Of a stretch of 64,000 nt of DNA, positions 8,481 to 17,636 are shown piece after piece. The notes below the pieces were generated by a model. That model was not told the DNA's origin and did no database searches. It was given only the letters and a program-made list of their open reading frames with translations. Within the stretch, counting starts at the first letter, position 1. Each line of letters begins with the position of its first letter. Location: the NCBI GenBank assembly GCA_966674685.1, contig CBKWJC010000025.1, positions 7,158-71,157 of the forward strand. The letters run 5' to 3'. This stretch comes from Thainema sp966674685 (GTDB lineage: Bacteria > Cyanobacteriota > Cyanobacteriia > Phormidesmidales > Phormidesmidaceae). Position numbers and translations under genes: made by a program.

Positions 8481-10823
8481 ATGGCTAAACCCTCTCTCAC
8501 TGCTACATCCAAAGGGATTGAGGCCGCCCACCAGGCTCTCCTCAAAGCTGGATGGACTCAAAAACATCTCGTTTCGTTGGTGGGTTGTAGTCGCCAGCCC
8601 ATCACTAAATTTTTTCAAGGAGAAGCGGTTTCCCAAAGTATCTTCATGCGGGTGTGTGAGCAACTGGGGCTAAACTGGCAAGAGATTGCCGGATTAGCAC
8701 CGCCGCCAACAGTGCGATCGCAACCTGACACGGCCCCGATTTCAGGCCAGGATACGGACACCCTCAATACCTTGGTGCAAACTCTGCGCCAAAAGCTGTA
8801 TTCCAGTGTGCAAGAACGCTGCGGTACCATGCGCGTTCTGGATATGTCGTATCCCATTCAGGTGAACGACATTTACACCAGTGTGAATGTGCTGGAGCAA
8901 ATTACCGGACGCCGCCACCAAACCCTGGATGAGTTACTACGGGCGTGCGAGGCAGAAGATTTTGATCGGTTGGGTCTGGGCACGGTAGCCGAAGAACGAG
9001 TGCCTGCACTGGATGCGGTCAAGACCTACAAAAAGCTGATCATTTTAGGCAAACCGGGAGCTGGTAAAACCACGTTCTTAAAGCATTTAGCGATTCAGTG
9101 TAATGAGGGATTATTTGAACCCGATCGCTTACCCATTTTTGTCACCTTAAAAGACTTTGCCGAAGCAGACGGTAAACCTAATTTATTGGAATATATTAGT
9201 CGTGATTTGAACCATTACTTACCCACAGAGCTGGCGATCACTCAAGAGACACTAGCAGATGATTTTTATCAAGTATTTTTAGCAGGAAAAGCATTGATTT
9301 TGCTGGATGGATTGGATGAAGTGAGATCGGAAGATCATCAGCGAGTCATCAAAGAAATTCGCGGCTTTTCTGAGCAGTTTCGTCATAATCAGTTTTTGAT
9401 GACCTGTCGCATTGCGGCCTGGGATTACGTCTTTGAAAAATTCACGGAAGTGGAGGTAGCTGATTTTGATGATGAGCAAATTGCTATTTTTGCGTCTAAA
9501 TGGTTCAAGCTGCACGCGATACCGCCTCAACTCTTCCTCAAAGAACTTGAACAGCATCCTCCGATCAAGCAACTGGCTACTAGTCCGCTGCTGTTAACGC
9601 TGATCTGTTTGGCGTTTGAGGAGTCAGGCGGTTTTCCCAATAGTCGCTTTGAATTGTACAAAGAGGGCATTGATGCCCTGCTGAAAAAATGGGATGCTAA
9701 GCGAGGCATTCAACGCGATCAGGTGTACAAAAATTTGTCCCACTTACGTAAAGAAGACTTGTTGAGCTATATTGCTCTGATTACGTTTAAACGAAAAGAC
9801 TATTTCTTTAAACAAACGATTACTGAGCAGTATATTGCCGACTATATTCGCAATTTATCTGAGACAGATGAACCAGAAACCCTACAGATTGACAGTGAAG
9901 TTATTTTGCGTTCCATTGAAGCTCAGCATGGCCTATTAATCGAGCGTGCCAAAGGTATTTATTCTTTTTCTCACATGACATTTCATGAGTATTTTACGGC
10001 ACGAGAAATTGTGCAAAATAGCCGATCGCTCGAAATTGCCCTACAAGATTTAGCTGCTCATGGAGCTGATAAACGCTGGCGAGAGGTCATCCTGCTGGCT
10101 ACAGAAATGTTGCGTGACGCCTCACTACTGTTGGTACCGTTGAAACAGACCATCGATCGGTTACTAGCAGGATCAGAGCGCTTGCAGCAGTTTTTGCAAG
10201 AGGTTTGCGATCGCGCCGCTGCCCCCGAATTTGCCGACTTCAAACCGGCTGCTGTCCGAGCATTCTGCTTTGATATTGACTTCGACATTGATGAAAACCG
10301 AGCCGTCGCTCTGGCTCTCGACCGCACCGCCAATCGCTTGGTTTGCGCCAGCTTTCTAACCCGCATGATGGATGACATCAGTTTGGCAGAAGCCATTGCC
10401 ATGACTCAAACCTACGATGAGCAAGTTGCTAACCCTGCGGCCAAAATCACGGCAGCGCCATCAGCCAACGCTGTCATGCTGACTGCCATTAACATTGCCA
10501 TCGACTCTCACAGCCTCGACTCCAGCGAACAGGTCACCTTAAAAACCCTGCTCCAGCGCCTCAAAGGGCACGCTGACGATGACGAAACCGTGAAGGAAGT
10601 TGCCGATAAAGCCCGAGAGGTAGCCAAACACCGTCATCACATCGGCAAAGCTTGGCAGTTTACCCCTGAGGAGAAGGAACAGTTGAAGCAGTACTACACC
10701 ACCACCCGCCTGCTGGTGGAATGCCTCAACAGCGATGGCTGTATGCTATCGCCCCAGAAGCGGCGGGAGTTGCAGGCTGCTCTGTTTTTGCCGATTGCAC
10801 CTCTTCAGCTTGAGAAACACTAA
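8481..10823 (+). CDS. HTH-NACHT NTPase (NLR-like, possible anti-phage protein)
   Basis: A 780-residue STAND-type protein. Residues ~1-75 are an XRE/Cro-like helix-turn-helix (AGWTQKHLVSLVGCSRQPIT). Residues ~185-400 are a NACHT domain with Walker A GKPGAGKTT (~191-199) and Walker B ILLDGLDEV (~270-278). A helical extension follows (SHMTFHEYFTAREIV near 500 is typical of NACHT C-terminal helices), and ~590-780 is an all-helical sensor-like region. Related bacterial NACHT proteins protect against phage, but in cyanobacteria many are uncharacterised, and the HTH could instead bind DNA or serve as a recruitment module. The stop is two bases before the next gene's ATG, so they form an operon. Confidence 0.9.
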   Translation: MAKPSLTATSKGIEAAHQALLKAGWTQKHLVSLVGCSRQPITKFFQGEAVSQSIFMRVCEQLGLNWQEIAGLAPPPTVRSQPDTAPISGQDTDTLNTLVQTLRQKLYSSVQERCGTMRVLDMSYPIQVNDIYTSVNVLEQITGRRHQTLDELLRACEAEDFDRLGLGTVAEERVPALDAVKTYKKLIILGKPGAGKTTFLKHLAIQCNEGLFEPDRLPIFVTLKDFAEADGKPNLLEYISRDLNHYLPTELAITQETLADDFYQVFLAGKALILLDGLDEVRSEDHQRVIKEIRGFSEQFRHNQFLMTCRIAAWDYVFEKFTEVEVADFDDEQIAIFASKWFKLHAIPPQLFLKELEQHPPIKQLATSPLLLTLICLAFEESGGFPNSRFELYKEGIDALLKKWDAKRGIQRDQVYKNLSHLRKEDLLSYIALITFKRKDYFFKQTITEQYIADYIRNLSETDEPETLQIDSEVILRSIEAQHGLLIERAKGIYSFSHMTFHEYFTAREIVQNSRSLEIALQDLAAHGADKRWREVILLATEMLRDASLLLVPLKQTIDRLLAGSERLQQFLQEVCDRAAAPEFADFKPAAVRAFCFDIDFDIDENRAVALALDRTANRLVCASFLTRMMDDISLAEAIAMTQTYDEQVANPAAKITAAPSANAVMLTAINIAIDSHSLDSSEQVTLKTLLQRLKGHADDDETVKEVADKAREVAKHRHHIGKAWQFTPEEKEQLKQYYTTTRLLVECLNSDGCMLSPQKRRELQAALFLPIAPLQLEKH

Positions 10824-10825
10824 CT

Positions 10826-11545
10826 ATGACGTTGAAGCTCTTTTCCATCCAACATTCCCATTTCGCAGATTTGCGGGACGATGTCTTTCCAGCCACCCTT
10901 CGCATCTGGCGGCAGGAAACCCTGCAGCTTTCGTCCTCAGCCACCCATTTTGGCTATGTGTTTCAGGGACAGTGTGGACTGTATCGGGGCGAATACTCTG
11001 TGCCACAACCATTTCCTCTACAGTCGGGCATGTATTTTTGTTTGCCAGGGGCTGGTAGACTTGACGGCGCAACCTCAGCCGGATTCGTTGTCACTTACCC
11101 CAACTACCAGGGAATGTTCAACCTAGGCGGCCCCATTGAGGCGGGCGGACGTTTAGCCTACATTAACGGTGGTACTAACAGTGTCCTGATTGCACCGCCA
11201 CGGCTGGGCGATCCGAGTCTGCACGCCATGTATCTGCCCGCCAGTATCGAACAAACGCTGCACACTCACCCCAGTTACCGTATTGGTATCGTGGTCAGCG
11301 GTACGGGCTACGTCGCGACACCAGCAGGGACAGATGCGATCGCACCGGGAGACATTTTCCTGATTCCGGCTCACCAGAAACACTGCTTTTATACCGGAGC
11401 AGAGGGGTTAACCGCCGTTGTATTTCATCCCGATAGCGAAGCGGGATTTTCCCATCGTGATAATCCCATGCTGCAGCGCACTCTGGTTGAGGGCGTCAGC
11501 GCTGCTGCTCTCCCTCACTTACAGACTCCAATTCTGGAGCAATAA
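10826..11545 (+). CDS. Bicupin protein (AraC-ligand-binding type, no HTH)
   Basis: A 239-residue protein with two cupin folds. The N-terminal half (~15-110) is a degenerate cupin (FGYVFQGQCGLYRG, PLQSGMYFCLPG). The C-terminal half (~125-225) has the metal-site pattern TLHTHPSYRIGIVVSGTGY and APGDIFLIPAHQKHCF, with His-x-His and a late His. It resembles the sensor part of AraC-type regulators but lacks the DNA-binding HTH. It starts two bases after the NACHT gene stop and is surely co-expressed. A role as small-molecule sensor or enzyme linked to the NACHT protein is inference only. Confidence 0.8.
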   Translation: MTLKLFSIQHSHFADLRDDVFPATLRIWRQETLQLSSSATHFGYVFQGQCGLYRGEYSVPQPFPLQSGMYFCLPGAGRLDGATSAGFVVTYPNYQGMFNLGGPIEAGGRLAYINGGTNSVLIAPPRLGDPSLHAMYLPASIEQTLHTHPSYRIGIVVSGTGYVATPAGTDAIAPGDIFLIPAHQKHCFYTGAEGLTAVVFHPDSEAGFSHRDNPMLQRTLVEGVSAAALPHLQTPILEQ

Positions 11546-12041
11546 TGTCGAACGTGCAAGGTACAAGATGTGAGTATATGCAATACTCCACCAGTGTGGG
11601 AAACACTAGACTTTATTGGAAATAAAGTTTTTGGGGTTGGAAATTGTTGGGTAGCGCGGCTCAGCCGCGCTACCCAACAATTTCCGATAAAGTTTACTGT
11701 ATGAGTCGGTAGCCATCACTGACGTGGGATGTGTTAGCGCTAGCACAACACATCAAAGCCGCGTGAAGTGGTGCGTTACGGCTTTGCCGCTGCTGCTGGC
11801 GAATTCCGTGAATTAGGTTTTCAACTGGATTCAATATCACATTTCATCCGCATTTCATTTTTTGACGGCACAGTAAGGCTTAGTGGCTATTTAATTGGTA
11901 GTGGTATGTAGGTAATGATTTTTGGTGGTGTGGGCAGCGCCCACACCACCAAAAATCATTAAGGCTTGAGAACTAACATTTGATTTACATCGTGTACCAA
12001 AGTCAAAAAGGAATAGCCACTCAATTTTTTGATAAAGGACA
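11546..12041. repeat. Intergenic spacer with two 22-3-22 palindromes
   Basis: No gene is seen in these 496 bases. The spacer holds two perfect palindromes of identical architecture, a 22-bp arm, 3-base loop and 22-bp arm: 11639-11685 (GC-rich core, loop TCA) and 11914-11960 (loop AGC). Their sequences are unrelated. Between them, 11706-11756 resembles 24978-25028 (TCGGTAGCCATCA followed by a GGATGTG...CTAGCACAA stem). At 11581-11611 lies an inverted copy of the CCCACACTGGTGGAGTA motif also present twice near 49.5 kb. Confidence 0.7.
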
Positions 12042-12716
12042 TTGTGGGATATGCGCCTAAGACGGATTTTGACTTCATGGATGTTGTTGGGGGGCCTACT
12101 GTCTGCCTCTGTAGGATTGACAGGATGCAGCACCTCATCTGTGATTTCTGAACGTTCCGATGCTCAAACAACGCTGATGGAGGATACCTCAGCGTCGGAT
12201 CACTCAATGATGATGGACCTGGGTCCCAAAGATGCTGAGTTTGATCTACGTTTTATTGACGGCATGATTTTGCACCATCAAGGAGCAGTTGTGATGGCCG
12301 AAGCTGTCCTCGAACATTCTGAACGCGAGGAACTCAGGCAGTTGGCTCAGGCAGTGATTACGGCTCAGCAGGGTGAAATTGATCAGATGCAGCAATGGCG
12401 GCAGGAGTGGTATCCAGATGCGAGTGCGGAACCCGTGATGTATCACGCCAGAATGGGACACTCAATGGCAATGACGCCGGAAATGCAGGCTGCCATGATG
12501 ATGGATGGTGATTTGGGCACAGCCGATGCTGAGTTTGACCTGCGGTTTATCAATGCTATGATTCCTCACCACGAGGGAGCACTGGCAATGGCCGAGCAGG
12601 TGCTGGAGAACAGCGATCGCACTGAACTCCAAGAGCTGGCTCGAAATATTCTAGCTACGCAGCAGACGGAAATTGATCAGATGGAAGAATGGCGACAAGA
12701 CTGGTACGGTCAGTAA
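12042..12716 (+). CDS. Lipoprotein with two tandem DUF305 domains
   Basis: A 224-residue lipoprotein: signal peptide with lipobox LTGC (Cys ~29), then two DUF305 four-helix units. Unit one (~65-130) has DAEFDLRFIDGMILHHQGAV, and unit two (~160-223) has DAEFDLRFINAMIPHHEGAL. Both keep the HH pair thought to bind metal and the closing EIDQMxxWRxxWY motif. DUF305 proteins are ferritin-like and often linked to copper or other metals at the cell surface; the substrate is not known here. The two halves are clearly an internal duplication. An AAGGA site lies upstream of the ATG. Confidence 0.9.
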   Translation: MWDMRLRRILTSWMLLGGLLSASVGLTGCSTSSVISERSDAQTTLMEDTSASDHSMMMDLGPKDAEFDLRFIDGMILHHQGAVVMAEAVLEHSEREELRQLAQAVITAQQGEIDQMQQWRQEWYPDASAEPVMYHARMGHSMAMTPEMQAAMMMDGDLGTADAEFDLRFINAMIPHHEGALAMAEQVLENSDRTELQELARNILATQQTEIDQMEEWRQDWYGQ

Positions 12717-13177
12717 TATCAGCAAGATTGAGCAAAAAGTTGCGATCGCAGTTAGCCAGGGTTACTTTTCGTCGTTGCGGCAAAAAATAGCCTCACTTAG
12801 AACAGCTACTGTTTATACACAGCTTGACCCTCACCCCCTCTCTCCCCAAATGGGCGAGAACCAGATCAGCGTTTCCGGCTCCCCTTCTGCTCTGGGAGGG
12901 CTGGGGGATGAGGAAAAAGCTCTGATAGGAACAGTGAGGCGAGAGAAGTGAGGAGTCAGGCGTATTCTGATCACTCAGCACTCAGTACTTGGACAGTGAG
13001 GCGAGAGGAGTCAGGATTGAGGCACATTTTGGTCAGTCAGCACTCAATTCTCGGCACTCAATTTCCTCTACTACGAATGTTCAGCAAAAAATGAAAATTT
13101 GCTGGTCTTTTGAATAACTAGGAACCTTTCGGGCACTCTAAATACACACTACTGGCTATCATCTCCACAAGACATTT
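12717..13177. repeat. Intergenic spacer with 62-bp direct repeat
   Basis: No gene is seen. The spacer contains a common cyanobacterial filler (CTCACCCCCTCTCTCCCC near 12829 and GGGAGGGCTGGGGGATGAGG near 12895, a loose inverted pair). It also holds a degenerate direct repeat: 12932-12993 and 12994-13056 both begin CAGTGAGGCGAGAG and carry CAGCACTCA near their ends. The end of the spacer must hold the promoter of the chemosensory operon. Confidence 0.6.
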
Positions 13178-13666
13178 ATGTTAATGCTGCTTTTTCGGGT
13201 AGGGAGTGTCCGCTATGCGCTGGCGACCACATCGGTAGTTAAAGTCATTCCACAAGTGAAGCTAGCCCCATATCATGGCGCATCACCCATCATTGCAGGG
13301 CGATTCAACTACCAGGGTCAGATCGTCCCTGTACTGGATTTGAGTCAGCTACTTGGCACCCATCCAAGCCAGCCGCTACTCAGTAGTCGAATTGTCCTGG
13401 TTGATCCAACTGCCAGTCGGTCTGGGCTGCTGGGGCTGCTGGTCGAGCAAGTGACAGAAACACTGACCATCGATCAGGTCGATCAGATTCATCGGGTGGA
13501 AGAAAGTCTTCTGTGCCATCGTCCCTATTTAGGAGATGTGCTGCTGAAGCAGCAGGAAATGATTCAATGTTTGCAGGTTGATCAACTACTGTCTGAACAG
13601 GTCTATAGCCAACTGCTCATTCCGCTAGAAGTGCCCACCGTGACTGCCGAGGTAACTGTTGAATAA
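13178..13666 (+). CDS. cheW: CheW-type coupling protein (WspB-like)
   Basis: A 162-residue CheW domain: opening strand LFRVGSVRYALATTSVVKVI, then GASPIIAGRFNYQGQIVPVLDLSQLLG, the region that contacts CheA and the receptor. A second ATG two codons in is an alternative start. It is the first gene of a rightward operon matching the Wsp order CheW, CheR-TPR, MCP, CheW, CheA-REC, CheB (in Pseudomonas the MCP comes first). It should link the MCP to the CheA-like kinase. The next gene overlaps its stop by 8 bases. Confidence 0.9.
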   Translation: MLMLLFRVGSVRYALATTSVVKVIPQVKLAPYHGASPIIAGRFNYQGQIVPVLDLSQLLGTHPSQPLLSSRIVLVDPTASRSGLLGLLVEQVTETLTIDQVDQIHRVEESLLCHRPYLGDVLLKQQEMIQCLQVDQLLSEQVYSQLLIPLEVPTVTAEVTVE

Positions 13667-15125
13667 GGATGACCAAACGCCGCAACGAGACATTGAGGCG
13701 CTGCTTAGCCGACACATGGGTCTCAACGTTAATTCATTGGGAGCAGCGACGTTAGCTCAATCTCTGTCGCAGGCAATGGGGACAATGGGCTGCACCGATG
13801 CCGCTGCTTTTTTGAACTGTCTCAATGAGTCTGAAGATGCGCTAGAAGCTTTGGTAGAAGCAGTCGTCGTGCCGGAAACTAGCTTTTTTCGCAGTCCTGA
13901 GTCATTTGCTTATTTACATGACTATATTGTTTCAGTGGTGCAAACGCAGACTCAGCAACGGTCGTGGAGAGTGCTGAGTTTACCCTGCTCAACCGGGGAA
14001 GAACCCTATTCAATCACGATGACCTTCCTAGACGCGGGAATACCCAGCGACAAATTTCAGGTTGATGGGGTTGATATTAGTCCTGCGGCTCTCGCAAAAG
14101 CTCAGCAGGGTATTTATCAAGGCTATTCATTTCGGCGGAGCGCTGCTCATAATCCGGATCAGCATATACAGCAGTATTTTCAGCTTGTGCAAGACCGCTA
14201 TCATCTTGATCCCATTGTTAAGTCACAGGTGCAGTTTCATCACGGGAATTTAGCTCGTGCAGACTGTTTATGGGGTCATGGTTCTTACGATATTGTGTTT
14301 TGCCGCAATTTGTTGATCTATTTGCATCAAGCTGCTCGCGATCGCGCATTGCAGAACTTATATCGTCTATTGGTTCCCAACGGTTTGTTATTTGTTGGAT
14401 ATGCCGAAGCTCACCAAATTGATCGGCAGCGATTTGCTCCTATTCGTGCGCCTAAAGCCTTTGTTTACCGCAAACTGCCACAGGAATCAGCCCAACTTGC
14501 AGCGGCTCACATTGCTCACACTGTAACGGCGAATCATCAAGTTCAAGCAACCCAATCGTTGCCTAAATCGCTGTACATCAAAACGCAATGCACCACAAAA
14601 CCAACAGCATTTCCGAATAGAAACAGTTCAAATAACAGTTCAAACAATAGACTGAATCGTAATAGTTTAAGTACAAATAGCCTGATTTTCAATCAGCCAG
14701 TTGCTGCCTCTACAGGTACCGATCAGGCTGCGACAGAAAATACAGAAAAGATTACTATATCGTCATCAAATGCTGATAAGTTAGCGGATAAAGCTTTTGA
14801 TACAGTCAACAGTGAACATCACTTAGCCACAATTCGAGCGTTAGCCGATAGAGGGCAATTTGAAACGGCAATGGAGCAATGCCATCGCTATTTCAAGCAA
14901 TATCCTACCTGTGCAGCGGCTTATTTGCTTTTGGGCGAACTGCATCAAGCTCAAGGGGACGACAAACAGGCTGAAATTGCATTCCAAAAAACGCTTTATC
15001 TCGACCCGAACTGTGTTGAAGCCCTGATTCACTGGGCGTTACTCTGTGAACAAAACGGAGATCAGGTTACCGTGCAGCGGCTCCGGCAGCGCCTAAAACG
15101 GGTCATGCACGAAACACTTCTTTAG
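13659..15125 (+). CDS. cheR: CheR methyltransferase with C-terminal TPR (WspC-like)
   Basis: A 488-residue protein. Residues ~1-75 are the CheR N-terminal helical domain. Residues ~80-270 are the SAM-dependent methyltransferase, with ETSFFRSPESF, the SAM loop LSLPCSTGEEPYS and DIVFCRNLLIYL. A ~100-residue Ser/Asn/Thr-rich linker follows (SNNSSNNRLNRNSLS), then ~2-3 TPR-like helix pairs (~385-485, AAYLLLGELHQAQGDDKQAEI). CheR-TPR is the WspC architecture. The start is TTG at 13659: the helix DIEALLSRHMGLN is needed by the family, and the next in-frame ATG would cut it. It methylates Glu residues on the MCP. Confidence 0.9.
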   Translation: MNKDDQTPQRDIEALLSRHMGLNVNSLGAATLAQSLSQAMGTMGCTDAAAFLNCLNESEDALEALVEAVVVPETSFFRSPESFAYLHDYIVSVVQTQTQQRSWRVLSLPCSTGEEPYSITMTFLDAGIPSDKFQVDGVDISPAALAKAQQGIYQGYSFRRSAAHNPDQHIQQYFQLVQDRYHLDPIVKSQVQFHHGNLARADCLWGHGSYDIVFCRNLLIYLHQAARDRALQNLYRLLVPNGLLFVGYAEAHQIDRQRFAPIRAPKAFVYRKLPQESAQLAAAHIAHTVTANHQVQATQSLPKSLYIKTQCTTKPTAFPNRNSSNNSSNNRLNRNSLSTNSLIFNQPVAASTGTDQAATENTEKITISSSNADKLADKAFDTVNSEHHLATIRALADRGQFETAMEQCHRYFKQYPTCAAAYLLLGELHQAQGDDKQAEIAFQKTLYLDPNCVEALIHWALLCEQNGDQVTVQRLRQRLKRVMHETLL

Positions 15126-15384
15126 AGCCTGTAAATATTTCTTTGAAACAACAAATATTTTTTGGGATATTTAAATATTTCTTTTAGGTCTTGACTGTTG
15201 CTTTTGCCTAAATTAAGGGCACTTTAATTTTGCTGGAGTTTATGACTACTCCAGCATGCTGTTGATGTGCTGTGTCAAATTTGGTTGAAGCCCTTAAATT
15301 CCTCAGGGGAAGTTAATCGGATTCTACGCAGGAATTTGATGTCTGATAGGTCATTTCGATCTTTTAGTGTTGTGGTGTTCCCCT

Positions 15385-17499
15385 ATGCTGAAGTTTTTGC
15401 GATCGCAGCCCCTACTGGTTCGTGGAGCGCTAATTTTTATTCCTCTATTTGCGATCGCAAGTGGAGCATTTTTCCTGCTCTATCAATCTCAAGTAACGGC
15501 TGAAAAGAAGCGCTTAACCGTTGAAGAAATTGAAGAAGTTGAGCTACAGCGAGACATTATTCTTCAGGATTTTCGTGAAGAAATTGCCGATCTGATGACT
15601 CTGGCCAATCAAAGCGATATCAAAGCATTAGGAAAGACATTACTCGATCAGCCCAATAGCCCAAACGCCGCAACAACCAATGCACTGAGGCAAAAAATTA
15701 TCAATGATCTATTCAATTTTTCAGAGCAGAAAAAACTGTATAGAGTTATTCGATTCTTAGATCACCAAGGGCAGGGAGCAATTCGCATTGATTTTGATGC
15801 GCTCCAGGGCAACCCAACAATTACGCCTGAGTTCAACTTAGAGAATGCCTCAGACATCCCCTATTCCCAACAGGCCATTGCTCTAAAACGAGGTGAAGTT
15901 TTTCTGTCTCCCTTCGATCTTCAGGTCAATGGCGATGAAGTGGTACAACCAGTGGTGCCAACCATGCGTCTAGCAACGCCCGTTTTTGATCAACAGGAGC
16001 GCAAAGTTGGCGTTGTTATGCTCAACATTCTGAGTCAAAAAATGTTGGATCAGCTGACAGAGCAAGTCACCGATTCCAATGGAGACTTTATGCTGCTGAA
16101 CCCATATAGTTACTGGCTAGCAGGGCCAACGCCAGAAGATTTATGGGGATTTATGTATGACGATGGCCAGGATAAAACATTTGCAAACGCCTATCCAGCT
16201 GTGTGGCAGGCTATGCAAGACCGCAGTGACGGTGCCATTGAATCAGCAGATGGTATCTTTGTCTTTGTTGATATTTATCCGCTAGATGAAATTCGGCGCT
16301 TAACCAATCAAGCGGTCAAAGGCGTCGAACTAACGGATAATACGCCTTACCGCTGGATCATTATTTCCCATATCCCGTCAACAAAACTGGCTCAGGCTTC
16401 ACGGAGCGTACTGCTTCGGCTATTCCCAATTTATCTCGGATTCATTGCCGTGATTGCGATCGCAACGCTAATCATCCTTAGACAGCTCCAATTGGCTGAA
16501 CAGACGCAGTCCCGTATTGCTAGCGGTGTAGCAATTGCCGAGCGAATTTCAGCCGGGGATCTGACGGCTCGATTTAATTTGGATAAAAGTAAGGACGACC
16601 TCAATCGCCTGCTGGAAGCGTTTGACACCATGACCGAGCGGTTGAGCCAGTTGATTGGCCGCATTCAGCAGTCGGGCTTGCAGGTGACATCATCAACCAC
16701 TCAGCTTGCATCTGCCAGCCACCAACTCGAAGCAACGCTGACGGAACAGGTGGCTTCCACCCATGAAATTAATGCCACCACGTTGGAAATCGCGACGACC
16801 TCAAAAGCCTTATCAGAAACCGTCGAAGAGGTTGCCCAGCAGGTCAGCACCACAGCCGCGACGGCAGGACTAGGGCAAAGCGAACTGATGCAAATGGATC
16901 AGATGATGCGTCAGTTGGCAGACGCCACCACCAGCATTGGCAACAAGCTGGGCCTCATTAGTGAACGAGCCAACACAATTAACAGCGTCGTCACCACGAT
17001 TACCAAAGTGGCCGATCAGACCAACTTACTGTCGCTCAATGCCGCCATTGAAGCGGAAAAGGCCGGAGAATATGGAGCCGGATTTTCGGTCGTGGCGCGT
17101 GAGATTCGCCGTTTGGCCGACCAAACCGCAGTTGCGACTCTGGAAATTGAATCGATGGTGAGTGAGATGCAGTCAGCCGTCTCCAGCGGCGTGATGGAAA
17201 TGGATAAGTTTACTCAGGAAGTGAATCAGAGCGTCACTAGTGTGGACAACATCAGCCAGCAAGTCGCACTGGTGATCGAGCAAGTGCAAACCCTCAGTCC
17301 GCAGTTCGAGGTGATTAACCAAGGCACCGAAACTCAAACGCAAGGTGCCCAGCAGATCAGCGAGGCAATGGGCCAACTGAACGAAACGACGCAGCAAACA
17401 GCCCAGTCGATGCAGGATAGCTCACGTGCGATCGCACAGCTCAACCAAGTGGTGCAGACACTCCAACAAGAAATTTCCCGCTTCAAAGTCAGCACCTAA
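15385..17499 (+). CDS. Methyl-accepting chemotaxis protein (WspA-like)
   Basis: A 704-residue receptor from the ATG at 15385 (an in-frame GTG at 15367 is less likely). TM1 is at ~12-34 and a ~300-residue periplasmic sensor with a double-Cache look follows. TM2 is at ~342-364 (PIYLGFIAVIAIATLIILRQ), then HAMP (~365-420) and the signalling domain. The hairpin tip NLLSLNAAIEAEKAGEYGAG (~546) followed by REIRRLADQTAVATLEIE is the distinctive WspA-type signature as I know it. Wsp receptors sense surface contact or envelope stress rather than steer flagella. The gene lies third in the array, followed by a palindrome at 17519-17580. Confidence 0.9.
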   Translation: MLKFLRSQPLLVRGALIFIPLFAIASGAFFLLYQSQVTAEKKRLTVEEIEEVELQRDIILQDFREEIADLMTLANQSDIKALGKTLLDQPNSPNAATTNALRQKIINDLFNFSEQKKLYRVIRFLDHQGQGAIRIDFDALQGNPTITPEFNLENASDIPYSQQAIALKRGEVFLSPFDLQVNGDEVVQPVVPTMRLATPVFDQQERKVGVVMLNILSQKMLDQLTEQVTDSNGDFMLLNPYSYWLAGPTPEDLWGFMYDDGQDKTFANAYPAVWQAMQDRSDGAIESADGIFVFVDIYPLDEIRRLTNQAVKGVELTDNTPYRWIIISHIPSTKLAQASRSVLLRLFPIYLGFIAVIAIATLIILRQLQLAEQTQSRIASGVAIAERISAGDLTARFNLDKSKDDLNRLLEAFDTMTERLSQLIGRIQQSGLQVTSSTTQLASASHQLEATLTEQVASTHEINATTLEIATTSKALSETVEEVAQQVSTTAATAGLGQSELMQMDQMMRQLADATTSIGNKLGLISERANTINSVVTTITKVADQTNLLSLNAAIEAEKAGEYGAGFSVVAREIRRLADQTAVATLEIESMVSEMQSAVSSGVMEMDKFTQEVNQSVTSVDNISQQVALVIEQVQTLSPQFEVINQGTETQTQGAQQISEAMGQLNETTQQTAQSMQDSSRAIAQLNQVVQTLQQEISRFKVST

Positions 17500-17518
17500 T
17501 ATGCAGCCGTGTATAAGA

Positions 17519-17581
17519 ATCCTATTTATTTTTTGTGAAATGCTTGCTAGGCAAGCATTTCACAAAAATAAATAGGATTTT
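17519..17581. repeat. Palindromic element between MCP and solute-binding gene
   Basis: A near-perfect inverted repeat (AATCCTATTTATTTTTTGTG at the left, its complement at the right, core TGCTTGC-TA-GGCAAGCA). It belongs to the dispersed family also at 29038-29109, 49430-49521 and 61857-61962. As it sits inside the operon it could form an mRNA hairpin that sets the relative level of the two parts. Confidence 0.65.
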
Positions 17582-17636
17582 CAATCAAATTTGTCTAACG
17601 CCTCACGCCTAACATTCACTAGGAACATTAACTAAC

